A stretch of 64,000 nt of DNA from an uncultured Nitrospiraceae bacterium (GTDB lineage: Bacteria; Nitrospirota; Thermodesulfovibrionia; Thermodesulfovibrionales; Dissulfurispiraceae). The notes beneath the pieces are model-generated. The model had not been told where the DNA came from. It did not search any database and was given only the letters and a program-made list of their open reading frames with translations. A program made the translations under genes and the position numbers. Below, piece after piece: positions 48,210 to 56,762 of the stretch (the first letter of the stretch is position 1; every line of letters starts with the position of its first letter). The stretch covers positions 42,909 through 106,908 of the forward strand of contig CAIJNL010000021.1 in the NCBI GenBank assembly GCA_903822005.1, given 5' to 3'.

Positions 48210-48494
48210 ATGACAAAAGAAATCCGGGGAAAACATGATATGCATGAAAATGCCGTGCTGCACGATGCTTGCCCTCATTTCCGGGGAGACATTGACGGTG
48301 CAAGATGTCGCTTATTAGATGTTGCTGTCAGATCCATTCCAGACGTTGATATTCATCTATGCCTAAGCAGTCATTTCGAGATATGTTATCTATATATCAA
48401 CAGGTTGCGGGCACTTCTCTCCGATGCGTCTTGCATTAACACCTCCTCTGATGCTATAAATCATAATGGAGCGCGTGAAAATACTCGTTGTTGA
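48210..48494 (+). CDS. Small four-cysteine protein in the phoB leader
   Basis: This is a frame of 94 codons between the Pho box and phoB, overlapping the phoB start by 29 bp. It holds four spaced cysteines (near residues 20, 32, 50 and 58) in ACPHFRGDIDGARC and HLCLSSHFEICYLYI. The pattern recalls small four-Cys proteins with a C-P-x-x start and a C-x-x-Y end that might bind a metal or an Fe-S cluster. ATG 48210 has no Shine-Dalgarno sequence but sits at the expected transcription start, so it could be leaderless; ATG 48240 is the alternative. Function unknown; whether it is translated is not certain. Confidence 0.5.
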   Translation: MTKEIRGKHDMHENAVLHDACPHFRGDIDGARCRLLDVAVRSIPDVDIHLCLSSHFEICYLYINRLRALLSDASCINTSSDAINHNGARENTRC

Positions 48495-49164
48495 TGATGA
48501 ACCTGATATAGTTGAACTCGTCTCCTATAACCTTAAAAAAGATGGATTCATTGTCTCCACTGCTGCGGACGGCGAGGAAGCCCTTAGTCTTATCAAAAAA
48601 AACCGCTACGACCTCATTGTCCTCGATCTGATGCTGCCCGGGATACAGGGAGTCGATCTTTGCCGCATGATAAGGAGCAATCCGGCGACTGAGCGGCTGC
48701 CTATTATCATGCTTACTGCAAAGGCTGAGGAATCAGATCGTGTGCTCGGCCTCGAAATGGGTGCTGACGACTACCTGTCAAAGCCTTTCAGCACAAGAGA
48801 ACTTATAGCCAGGGTCAGGGCCGTTCTGCGAAGAAGCTCGGAAATCAATACTGGACCTGCTGTAATAACCGTAGGCGAACTCTTAATAGACAAGTCGACT
48901 TATTCGATATCAAAATCAGGTGCGCCTATTGAATTGAGCGCGACTGAATTTAAACTTTTATTATATCTTGCAGAAAGGCGCGGCAGGGTCTTCAGCCGGG
49001 ACCAGTTGCTGGACGCGGTCTGGAAAGATGATGTCTTTGTAGAACCCCGAACCGTTGACGTTCACATGCGCAGGTTACGCATGCAGATAGAAGACGAGCC
49101 TTCAGACCCCAAATATATCAAGACTAAGCGGGGCGTCGGCTACTATGTGGATAAAGGACTATGA
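48466..49164 (+). CDS. phoB: Phosphate regulon response regulator PhoB
   Basis: This is a 232-residue OmpR-family regulator. The receiver has the acidic pair DD (10-11), the phosphorylated Asp54 in LIVLDLMLPG, and the conserved Lys in LSKPF. The C-terminal winged helix includes LSATEFKLLLYLAERRGRVFSR and RTVDVHMRRLRMQIE. The specific call PhoB rests on the partner kinase 4 bp overlapped downstream and on the pst operon that follows. It should bind the 11-bp repeat boxes found before five transcription units in this window. Confidence 0.92.
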   Translation: MERVKILVVDDEPDIVELVSYNLKKDGFIVSTAADGEEALSLIKKNRYDLIVLDLMLPGIQGVDLCRMIRSNPATERLPIIMLTAKAEESDRVLGLEMGADDYLSKPFSTRELIARVRAVLRRSSEINTGPAVITVGELLIDKSTYSISKSGAPIELSATEFKLLLYLAERRGRVFSRDQLLDAVWKDDVFVEPRTVDVHMRRLRMQIEDEPSDPKYIKTKRGVGYYVDKGL

Positions 49165-50894
49165 AAAAAAGCCTCTTTAACAGATTGTTCCTGCTATATG
49201 CGATCCTTCTGTTCATGGCCCTCCTTATCTCTGAAATATTCATCACAACAACGGTAAGGGAAAGCCATCTTGATGAACTCAGGCAGAATCTGTCTATACA
49301 GGTTGATCTGATTTCAGACCGGATCAACTTCAGCAGGAACAGAATCGATGATGTATGCAATGAAATCAAGAAAAAAACAGGCGCACGGATTACCGTTGTT
49401 CTTGCCGACGGCCGGGTAATTGGAGATTCAGACACAGCTTCTGCAGACATGGAAAACCATTCGCAAAGGACTGAGATCGCGCAGGCACTTCTATTCAGGA
49501 CCGGCAGCACTATACGTCGCAGCGATACGCTTAAAACTGATTTTCTCTATTTCGCAAAAAAAATTACATTCGGAAGAGATCAAATCGGCTTTATCAGACT
49601 GGCAGTGCCTTTGACGGACATCGACCATGCCGTTCATCAACTCCGCATCAATATACTTGTTATTTTCAGTCTCCTTTTTATTGTCATGTGGCTATTTATA
49701 TTATGGCAGACAGATCAACTGCGGCGACTCGTCCTGCAGATCAGGGAATTTTCGTCTTCCCTTGCCAGAGGTGAAATCGACAAGCGTTTGTTCATGAAGA
49801 CCGGTGGCGAGTTCGGAGAGATCGCAGGGAATCTCGTCGAGATGTCAGAAACACTGCGCGGTCTGCTGAAACAGAGCGAAGAGGAACGAAGCCGCCTTAA
49901 TGCGATACTGAAAAACATGCCTGATGCGCTTCTGATTATCGACCCGAAGGGAACCATTTTGCTTGCCAATGCCGCGGCCTCCGAATTATTTGGCAACCAG
50001 CCGTTACACAGCAAGCATTACATGGAAATCATTCGTTGCAGTGCCTTTTCGGAACTCATTAAAAATATAAATGCGAAACCAGCTTTTGGCAAAGCTGAAA
50101 TCAAGCTCGAAACACCAACCGAACGCCATTTTAATGTGCTTGTTTCTCCTCTTTTCTACAATGAAAGCAGTCTGGCCGGTTTCGTTGTCGTGCTTCACGA
50201 CATTACCAGACTCGAAAAGCTCGAACAGGTGCGTAAAGACCTTGTGGCCAATATATCGCACGAGATCAAGACTCCGATCACAGCAATAAAGGGCTTTGCA
50301 GATACCCTGCTCGATGGGGCTATTGAAGACCGCGAAGACGCTATACGGTTTATCAACACTATCAGGCAGAACAGTGAGCGCATCAACAATCTTGTTGACG
50401 ATTTGCTTACCCTGTCAAAAATAGAGCTGGGAGTAATCGCTATAAATAAAACGCAGGTGGACATAATGGATACGCTCGATCAGGTAAGCTCGATACTTGG
50501 TGAAAAGGTGCGTGAAAAGAATCTATTAATTGAAACAGTAGTGCACTCTGAAGTTACAGGGATTGCAGCTGATAAAGATCGTCTCATCCAGATATTCACT
50601 AACCTTGTCGATAATGCCATCAAGTTTACAGAAAGCGGCAAGGTAACCTTTGGGTCCAGCATCGAAAATGGAAGGCCTGTCCTGTTTGTCGAAGATACCG
50701 GTATAGGCGTTCCGCTCAAACATATCTCCCGCCTCGGCGAGCGCTTCTACCGTGTGGATACAGCCCGGTCCAGGAAAATGGGCGGTACCGGTCTCGGTCT
50801 TGCCATTGTAAAACACCTGGTAAAGGCCCACGGCTGGGACATGCAAATTGAAAGCGTTCAGGGCAAAGGCACTTTTATCCGGATTTATTTGTAA
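49161..50894 (+). CDS. phoR: Phosphate regulon sensor histidine kinase PhoR
   Basis: This is a 577-residue membrane kinase: transmembrane helix 1 (FNRLFLLYAILLFMALLISEIF), a periplasmic sensing loop of about 120 residues, helix 2 (INILVIFSLLFIVMWLFIL), HAMP, a PAS domain (ILKNMPDALLIIDPKGTILL), the H-box VANISHEIKTPITAIKG, and the ATPase domain with VEDTGIGVP and GGTGLGLAIVKHLV. It overlaps phoB by 4 bp. The substantial periplasmic loop is longer than in E. coli PhoR. The TAA stop lies within the first repeat of the Pho box of pstS. Confidence 0.92.
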   Translation: MKKSLFNRLFLLYAILLFMALLISEIFITTTVRESHLDELRQNLSIQVDLISDRINFSRNRIDDVCNEIKKKTGARITVVLADGRVIGDSDTASADMENHSQRTEIAQALLFRTGSTIRRSDTLKTDFLYFAKKITFGRDQIGFIRLAVPLTDIDHAVHQLRINILVIFSLLFIVMWLFILWQTDQLRRLVLQIREFSSSLARGEIDKRLFMKTGGEFGEIAGNLVEMSETLRGLLKQSEEERSRLNAILKNMPDALLIIDPKGTILLANAAASELFGNQPLHSKHYMEIIRCSAFSELIKNINAKPAFGKAEIKLETPTERHFNVLVSPLFYNESSLAGFVVVLHDITRLEKLEQVRKDLVANISHEIKTPITAIKGFADTLLDGAIEDREDAIRFINTIRQNSERINNLVDDLLTLSKIELGVIAINKTQVDIMDTLDQVSSILGEKVREKNLLIETVVHSEVTGIAADKDRLIQIFTNLVDNAIKFTESGKVTFGSSIENGRPVLFVEDTGIGVPLKHISRLGERFYRVDTARSRKMGGTGLGLAIVKHLVKAHGWDMQIESVQGKGTFIRIYL

Positions 50895-50948
50895 CACAAT
50901 TGTAACATTGCCTTAATATTACCGTAATCGCTATTTAATTAATATACT
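50890..50948 (+). promoter_or_regulatory. Pho box and -10 of pstS
   Basis: Direct repeats TGTAAC (50890), TGTAAC (50901), CTTAAT (50912) and CGTAAT (50923) lie in exact 11-bp register. A -10 TATACT follows at 50943-50948. The first repeat overlaps the phoR stop codon. Transcription would start near 50955 and give a leader of about 40 nt to the pstS ATG. Confidence 0.75.
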
Positions 50949-50952
50949 ATTA

Positions 50953-50968
50953 ATGGTGCGCGCACCAT
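50953..50968. repeat. Perfect 16-bp palindrome in the pstS leader
   Basis: ATGGTGCGCGCACCAT is fully self-complementary. It covers the predicted transcription start and the early leader of pstS, between the -10 and the AAGGAG ribosome site. It could bind a dimeric regulator or form a 5' stem that stabilises the message. Confidence 0.5.
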
Positions 50969-50993
50969 GCAAGCTTTTCAATAAGGAGTGAAC

Positions 50994-52004
50994 ATGAAAA
51001 AGATTTTAGCAGCAGCACTGGTAATGACTTTAATGGTGACTTTCTCGCTAGTACAGGCTGCCGATACCCTGAACGGTGCCGGCGCAACCTTCCCCTACCC
51101 CGTATATTCGGCATGGGCTTATGAATACAACAAGATCACAGGGGTCAAACTTAACTACCAGTCTATCGGTTCAGGAGGCGGCCAGCGCCAGATAACTGAC
51201 CGCACAGTCGATTTCGGAGCTTCGGATGATCCGCTCATGCCCGAACAATTGCAGAAGGACAGACTCCTGCAGTTCCCGGCAGTAATCGGCGGCGTTGTGC
51301 CCGTAGTAAATATAGCCGGCATAAAAGACGGTCAGCTTAAGCTCGATTCCGAATCGCTCTCAAGAATATTTTTGGGAGAGATCAAATTATGGGATGATGC
51401 TGCCATAATCAAACTTAATCCGGGGATCAAGCTGCCGCATAGAGAGATTACCGTGGTCTACCGCTCAGACGGCTCCGGAACAACGGCCATATACACGAAC
51501 TATCTCAGCGAAGTCAGTGCTGCCTGGAAATCAAAAGTGGGCGCAGGCAAGGCAGTTAAGTATCCTGTCGGCATCGGCGCAAAGGGGAATGAAGGAGTAG
51601 CCAACTATGTAAAAAGAACGGCAAATTCCATCGGGTATGTCGAATTCGCATATGCAAAACAGAACAAGCTTGTTTATACCCAGCTGAAGAATAAGGCAGG
51701 CCAGTTTATTACCCCGAGTTTTAAAACCTTCGAGAACGCTGCCGAGACAGCTGATTTCAATCCCACAAAGGATTTCTTTGTATGGCTGACTAACGCCCCC
51801 GGCAAAAACGCATGGCCGATTGCTGGTGCTACTTTTATTTTACTTGCAAAAGAAAAAACCGGCTCAAACAAAAAAGTCGCCATGTTTTTCGCTTGGGCCT
51901 TCAAGAACGGTGATGCCAAAGCAAAGGAACTGGTTTATATACCTCTTCCGAAATCGCTTAAAGCAAAGGTCGAACAATACTGGAAGGCTAACGGCATTAA
52001 CTAG
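50994..52004 (+). CDS. pstS: Phosphate ABC transporter, periplasmic phosphate-binding protein
   Basis: PstS captures phosphate in the periplasm for the PstCAB transporter. The signal peptide (ILAAALVMTLMVTFSLVQA) leads into the mature NGAGATFPYPVYSAW, with phosphate ligands in SGGGQRQITDRTVDFGASD and YRSDGSGTTAIYT. The length of 336 residues is typical. The ATG at 50994 has AAGGAG 5 nt upstream; a GTG two codons earlier is unlikely. It is first in the pst operon and is separated from pstC by a strong hairpin. Confidence 0.95.
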   Translation: MKKILAAALVMTLMVTFSLVQAADTLNGAGATFPYPVYSAWAYEYNKITGVKLNYQSIGSGGGQRQITDRTVDFGASDDPLMPEQLQKDRLLQFPAVIGGVVPVVNIAGIKDGQLKLDSESLSRIFLGEIKLWDDAAIIKLNPGIKLPHREITVVYRSDGSGTTAIYTNYLSEVSAAWKSKVGAGKAVKYPVGIGAKGNEGVANYVKRTANSIGYVEFAYAKQNKLVYTQLKNKAGQFITPSFKTFENAAETADFNPTKDFFVWLTNAPGKNAWPIAGATFILLAKEKTGSNKKVAMFFAWAFKNGDAKAKELVYIPLPKSLKAKVEQYWKANGIN

Positions 52005-52025
52005 CCCACAGGATAAACAGGGCTG

Positions 52026-52057
52026 GAGGGGCAGTATCAGTTGCCCCTCTTTATTTT
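52026..52057 (+). terminator. Attenuating terminator between pstS and pstC
   Basis: GAGGGGCA (52026-52033) and TGCCCCTC (52042-52049) form a perfect 8-bp stem followed by TTTATTTT. It lies 20 bp after the pstS stop. Partial read-through would give more PstS than membrane transporter, as is usual for binding proteins. Confidence 0.85.
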
Positions 52058-52117
52058 CCGGCTCCATGCCCTGCTCTTTGGCAGAGAGATAATAATAACT
52101 ACACTCACCATATAAAT

Positions 52118-53053
52118 ATGTTATCAAAAAAGAACCCACTGGATATGCTTTTTGCTTCTATAACCGCAATCTCCTCTTTTGCGGTTATCCTGCTTATCGC
52201 AGGCATTCTTTTTGTTCTGGTACATGAATCCTGGCCTGCTATTGAACGCTTTGGAATCGTGAAATTCTTTTTTGACACTGACTGGAACCCGGTCACAGAG
52301 TCCTTTGGCGCAGCAACCAATGTATACGGCACCTTCATAACGACTACTCTTTCTATAATCATAGCCATTCCGATTGCCATAGGCATCGCAATCTTTGTGA
52401 CCGAGATTTCTCCCGATTTCCTGAAAGGACCTATCGGGGGGGCGATTGAACTGCTCGCGGCCATCCCGAGCATCATTTACGGCATGTGGGGGCTCTTTAC
52501 CCTTTCGCCAATAATGAGCGGTCTGATCGAACCTTTTCTGAAAACAATAACGCAGGATATTCCGATTATTTCAGCGCTTTTTGCCGGGCCGCCGATGGGT
52601 ATCGACCTGCTGACTGCAAGCGTGATCCTCAGCATTATGATTATCCCTTTTACTGCCAGCATATCCAGAGACTCTTTTCGACTGACCCCAGAGGTAGTCA
52701 AAGAATCTGCTTACGCTCTCGGCGCCACAAAGTGGGAGGTCATAAAACACATTGTTATTCCGTATGCCAAACTCGGTGTCTTTGGCGGTGTGGTCCTCTC
52801 TCTCGGACGGGCACTTGGAGAGACAATGGCAGTGGCATTCGTGCTTGGTAACAACCACAGGATAACAAGCTCGCTTCTCGATGCTGCGGCAACCATCACA
52901 GTTACACTTGCAAATGAATTCGCAGAGGCTGATAAAGACATTTATCTTGCCTCACTGTTCTATCTGGCGCTGGTGCTTTTTGTCCTTAGCTTCATAACCC
53001 TTGCTATCGCCAAATTCTTTCTTCTGAAGGCCGAAAGGAAATACTCAAGATGA
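52118..53053 (+). CDS. pstC: Phosphate ABC transporter permease PstC
   Basis: This is a 311-residue inner-membrane permease with six helices and the cytoplasmic EAA loop (VKESAYALGATKWEVIKHIV). The AGILFVLVHESWPAIERFG and IPSIIYGMWGLFTLSP segments are standard for PstC. No Shine-Dalgarno sequence is seen before the ATG. The stop overlaps the pstA start by 4 bp. Confidence 0.95.
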   Translation: MLSKKNPLDMLFASITAISSFAVILLIAGILFVLVHESWPAIERFGIVKFFFDTDWNPVTESFGAATNVYGTFITTTLSIIIAIPIAIGIAIFVTEISPDFLKGPIGGAIELLAAIPSIIYGMWGLFTLSPIMSGLIEPFLKTITQDIPIISALFAGPPMGIDLLTASVILSIMIIPFTASISRDSFRLTPEVVKESAYALGATKWEVIKHIVIPYAKLGVFGGVVLSLGRALGETMAVAFVLGNNHRITSSLLDAAATITVTLANEFAEADKDIYLASLFYLALVLFVLSFITLAIAKFFLLKAERKYSR

Positions 53054-53889
53054 ATGTCGTATTGAAAAGAAAGATCGAAGGGATGGTAGCCATTTCGCTC
53101 AGTACGCTTGCTGCCCTATTTGGTCTTTTCTGGCTGGTCTTTATCCTTGGGGATGTCCTTTATAACGGGATATCGGCTCTTAACCTCGACCTCTTTCTCA
53201 ATGATCCCGCCCCGGCCGGGGTTGACGGAGGAGGTCTCAGAAATGCTTTTGCGGGGCAATTGCTCATTACGCTCTTTGCGACACTTATCGGCGTGCCCAT
53301 CGGCGTATTGGGAGGGACTTTCCTGGCAGAGTATGCAAGAGGAAAAGGCATATCGAAGGTAATCGGCGTTCTTTCAGACATAATGGTCAGCGTGCCCTCA
53401 ATCGTCATAGGCACATTTGTATATGCCATACTGGTTAGGCCGCTCGGCCATTTTAATGGTTGGGCAGGGTCCATCGCCCTGGCCATAATAATGATCCCGG
53501 TTGTCCTTCGGACAACCGAGGATATGCTCTCCATGGTCCCATGGACACTCAGAGAGGCGGCTTTCGCCCTTGGCGCACCTTATTATAAGGTAATCATCCA
53601 GGTGGTTTATCGCGGTGCTGCTTCGGGCATTCTGACAGGGATAATTCTTTCGATAGCCAGAGTTGCGGGCGAGACAGCTCCCCTGCTCTTCACCTCCTTT
53701 AACAATGCATATTTTTCTGTTAATATGAACCAGCCTGTATCTTCTCTCACAGTAACAATATTTCAGTACGCAATGGGGCCTTATGACAGCTGGCACACTC
53801 AGGCATGGGCTGCCGCATTTGTGATAACGGTTTTTGTACTCATTCTTACCATAGCAGGGAGACTCATTATCAAATGGAGGTATAAATAG
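53050..53889 (+). CDS. pstA: Phosphate ABC transporter permease PstA
   Basis: This is the second permease, 279 residues with six helices. The EAA loop [20 protein letters not shown] and the [15 protein letters not shown] segment identify PstA. The gene overlaps pstC by 4 bp (ATGA) and pstB by one base, so the order pstC-pstA-pstB is translationally coupled. Confidence 0.95.
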   Translation: MNVVLKRKIEGMVAISLSTLAALFGLFWLVFILGDVLYNGISALNLDLFLNDPAPAGVDGGGLRNAFAGQLLITLFATLIGVPIGVLGGTFLAEYARGKGISKVIGVLSDIMVSVPSIVIGTFVYAILVRPLGHFNGWAGSIALAIIMIPVVLRTTEDMLSMVPWTLREAAFALGAPYYKVIIQVVYRGAASGILTGIILSIARVAGETAPLLFTSFNNAYFSVNMNQPVSSLTVTIFQYAMGPYDSWHTQAWAAAFVITVFVLILTIAGRLIIKWRYK

Positions 53890-54653
53890 TGCCTGAAACA
53901 TTCGAAATAGAGGTAAACAACCTGAACTTTTATTATTCGGGCACCGTCCACGCCCTTAAGAAGATTAATCTTACGATACGCAAAAACGCCATTACTGCCT
54001 TGATAGGCCCTTCAGGCTGCGGTAAAACTACGCTTCTGCGCTGTTTCAACAGGATGCATGATCTATATCCAAAAAACCTTTATGAGGGCGAAATTCTCTT
54101 CCAGGGCATCAATATACTCACGCCAGATACTGATTTGATAAACCTAAGAAGCCGCATCGGTATGGTCTTCCAGAAACCGACTCCATTCCCGATGAGTGTA
54201 TTTGATAATGTTGCTTATGGTCTGAAGCTCAAGGGGATGAAGAAACGTGCCGAACTTTCCGAGAATGTTGAAAAGGCGTTGCATCATGCAGCTTTATGGG
54301 ATGAGGTCAAAGATAAGCTGCACTCCAGCGCATACGATCTCTCGGGCGGTCAGCAACAGAGGCTTGTCATAGCCCGGGCCCTTGCAGTAAACCCCGAGGT
54401 TCTGCTCTTTGATGAGCCGACATCGGCCCTGGATCCGATATCTACGGCCAAAATAGAAGAGCTATCCCAAACGCTAAAAAATGATGTAACAATTATCATA
54501 GTCACTCACAATATGCAGCAGGCGGCAAGGATATCGGACTGGACAGGATTCCTTATGCTGGGCGAGCTTATAGAGTTTGATTCGACTCAAAAAATGTTCA
54601 CTTCGCCTTCAATTAAACTGACTGAAGATTATATTACGGGGAGGTTCGGCTAA
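53889..54653 (+). CDS. pstB: Phosphate ABC transporter ATP-binding protein PstB
   Basis: This is the ATPase of the phosphate importer, 254 residues. Walker [19 protein letters not shown]-loop [17 protein letters not shown], signature [15 protein letters not shown], Walker [12 protein letters not shown] and the switch His in [11 protein letters not shown] are all present, as expected for PstB. It starts with GTG, whose first base is the last base of the pstA stop. Confidence 0.96.
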   Translation: MPETFEIEVNNLNFYYSGTVHALKKINLTIRKNAITALIGPSGCGKTTLLRCFNRMHDLYPKNLYEGEILFQGINILTPDTDLINLRSRIGMVFQKPTPFPMSVFDNVAYGLKLKGMKKRAELSENVEKALHHAALWDEVKDKLHSSAYDLSGGQQQRLVIARALAVNPEVLLFDEPTSALDPISTAKIEELSQTLKNDVTIIIVTHNMQQAARISDWTGFLMLGELIEFDSTQKMFTSPSIKLTEDYITGRFG

Positions 54654-55324
54654 TGGCGGTCTTTGACGACGAGTTATTGCACCTGAAGGAATTGATACTA
54701 AGGATTGGCGGGCATGTCGAACTGGCAATAAAAAACTCAATTACAGCCCTTGTGGAGCGTGATGACGCGCTCGCCAAATCAGTCATCGCTGATGACTCAA
54801 AAATAAACGCACTAGATGTAGAGATCGATGAGTATGCAATCAAACTGATCGCCTTGCGGCAGCCTCGGGCCGGAGATTTGCGACTGATAACAACAGCCAT
54901 GAAGATTACAACTGACCTCGAGCGCATGGGAGACCGTGCGGTAAATATTTCGCACCGTGCGATGGAATTGAACCGTGAACCAATTCTGAAACCTTACATT
55001 GACATTCCAAAGATGGCTCTGATTACCCAGCAGATGACCAGGGACGCTCTTGATGCATTCGTAAGAAAAGACAAGGCGCTTGCAATGGATGTTATATCCA
55101 GGGATAACGAAGTGGACGCCATGAAGCATGCCATATTGGAAGAACTGGCACTCTACATGGTTAAAGACCCCTCAACTATTGCGCGTGGCATGAAAGTCAG
55201 CTTTGTAGCACAAAGCCTCGAGCGTATCGCCGACCACGCAACTAATATTGCGGAAATGGTCATATATCTGGTCGACGGCAGGATTATCAGGCATATGGAC
55301 ATGAGCGAGGGGATTGATAAATAG
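54653..55324 (+). CDS. phoU: Phosphate transport regulator PhoU
   Basis: This is a 223-residue all-helical protein of two PhoU repeats with the metal-binding acidic motif DLERMGDRAVNISHRA in the first half and LERIADHATNIAEMV in the second. PhoU links PstSCAB activity to PhoR and keeps the kinase off when phosphate is plentiful. It overlaps pstB by one base. Confidence 0.95.
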   Translation: MAVFDDELLHLKELILRIGGHVELAIKNSITALVERDDALAKSVIADDSKINALDVEIDEYAIKLIALRQPRAGDLRLITTAMKITTDLERMGDRAVNISHRAMELNREPILKPYIDIPKMALITQQMTRDALDAFVRKDKALAMDVISRDNEVDAMKHAILEELALYMVKDPSTIARGMKVSFVAQSLERIADHATNIAEMVIYLVDGRIIRHMDMSEGIDK

Positions 55325-55419
55325 GATTCGCATGAAAAATGTTCGAATGTCCATCCGGCTTCCCGGGAAGTGCATGAAATATTGCGCCGGACTCAAACAT
55401 ATTGAAAAAATCTGCGTAC

Positions 55420-55453
55420 TGTAATCATCCTGTAACAATGTATATATTATAAT
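55420..55453 (+). promoter_or_regulatory. Pho box and -10 of the family 1 glycosidase gene
   Basis: Two direct repeats TGTAAT (55420) and TGTAAC (55431), 11 bp apart, are followed 6 bp after the second 11-mer by a perfect -10 TATAAT (55448-55453). The ATG at 55460 is 6 nt after the -10 and has no Shine-Dalgarno, so the message would be leaderless. It has fewer repeat units than the phoB, pstS and PHP boxes. Confidence 0.55.
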
Positions 55454-55459
55454 GATGTA

Positions 55460-56695
55460 ATGAAAAACGATTTTCTCTGGGGAGTTGCAACATCTGCATT
55501 TCAGCTTGAAGGGTCTCCGCATGCCGACTGGTCGTCGTGGGACTCGATACTGAGCGAAAACCCGGACATCACCAATCATTACACAATGTACAAAGAGGAC
55601 CTTGCTCTTCTCAAGGACCTCGGTGTTAACGCCTATCGCTTCTCGCTTGAATGGAGCAGGATCCAGCCGCGGGAGAATATCTGGGATGAGTCTGTGGTTG
55701 ATCACTGCCAGGAAATCATCGAAATCCTTAAAGGCTATAATGTCGAGCCCATGCTCACGCTCCATCACTTCACCCATCCACTCTGGTTCATCAAGAAATA
55801 CCCATGGCACGAAGAGGCGTCGGTCGAGAAGTTTCTCTCATTTGTAGAGCATATAGTCTCTTCGCTCAAAGGCGTCAAATACTGGATCACCTTTAATGAG
55901 CCTTATGTCCTTCTGCTGGGCGGCTATCTTGAAGGCTGTATGCCGCCTGGTATCAAAGACCCGGCACTGGCTCTCAAGGCATTGAAGAATATCCTCTATT
56001 GTCATGCGAAGGCATATGATATAATTCACAAGGCAATTCCGGACGCCATGGTAAGCGTATCGCACAACATGGCAGCGCTTGCCCCGTGGAGCCGCTGGAA
56101 CCCGCTCGATCGCATACTGGCGACCATGGCAAAGCACTTCTATAATCATTCCATACTTGATGCATTCCTGACAGGGCAGCTCAGAATCAAGTTACCGTTT
56201 CGCAAGGAATACATCGTAGAACTGCCGATCAAAGACAAGCTCGATTTCTTTGGAGTAAATTATTACACACGGGTCCATGTACGATTTAACCCCTTTAAGA
56301 AGATGTGCGTGGAATTGCGCCACCATGATATTGACGGGAACGGACTCACAGACCTTGGCTGGGAAATCCATCCCTACGGACTCGAAAGAGTGCTTCGTAA
56401 TGCGTCGAGACTAAAAGTCCCGCTCATTATAACCGAAAATGGAATCGCAACGCGCAACCCGCAGAAAAAAATTGATTTCATGAGAAAACATGTCGATGCG
56501 GTAGAAAAGAGCATAAAAAAAGGAATCGATGTCCGGGGTTATTTTTACTGGTCTCTGATCGACAACTACGAATGGCTGCAGGGACTCGATGCCCGTTTCG
56601 GCCTTTACAAGGTAGACTTCAAGACAATGAAACGCAAACCAACCAATGCGGCAGCATATTATTCATATCTCATCAGAAGCAGGTCCGATTTCTGA
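55460..56695 (+). CDS. Glycoside hydrolase family 1 (beta-glucosidase-like)
   Basis: This is a 411-residue retaining beta-glycosidase of GH1. The N-terminal FLWGVATSAFQLEGS, acid/base Glu in WITFNEPYVLLLGG (near residue 146) and nucleophile Glu in LIITENGIATRN (near 324) are intact, as are FYWSLIDNYEWLQG and the C-terminal FGLYKVDF. It is 30-60 residues shorter than most GH1 enzymes. There is no signal peptide, so it acts in the cytoplasm. The substrate (gluco-, galacto- or phospho-glycoside) is unknown. A Pho box and -10 lie directly upstream, and phoU ends 135 bp before it, so a role in phosphate starvation is suggested, for example turnover of a glycolipid headgroup or storage glycan. Confidence 0.88.
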   Translation: MKNDFLWGVATSAFQLEGSPHADWSSWDSILSENPDITNHYTMYKEDLALLKDLGVNAYRFSLEWSRIQPRENIWDESVVDHCQEIIEILKGYNVEPMLTLHHFTHPLWFIKKYPWHEEASVEKFLSFVEHIVSSLKGVKYWITFNEPYVLLLGGYLEGCMPPGIKDPALALKALKNILYCHAKAYDIIHKAIPDAMVSVSHNMAALAPWSRWNPLDRILATMAKHFYNHSILDAFLTGQLRIKLPFRKEYIVELPIKDKLDFFGVNYYTRVHVRFNPFKKMCVELRHHDIDGNGLTDLGWEIHPYGLERVLRNASRLKVPLIITENGIATRNPQKKIDFMRKHVDAVEKSIKKGIDVRGYFYWSLIDNYEWLQGLDARFGLYKVDFKTMKRKPTNAAAYYSYLIRSRSDF

Positions 56696-56762
56696 ACCGC
56701 AACTTTCAGACAGGCGCCTGCAAGAGTGTCACTGAAGGATTCGATGCCTGTCAATTATGCGA

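Noticed and set aside
55359..55370. CTTCCCGGGAAG palindrome after phoU as a terminator
   Set aside because: It leaves no loop for a stable hairpin and no T-run follows.
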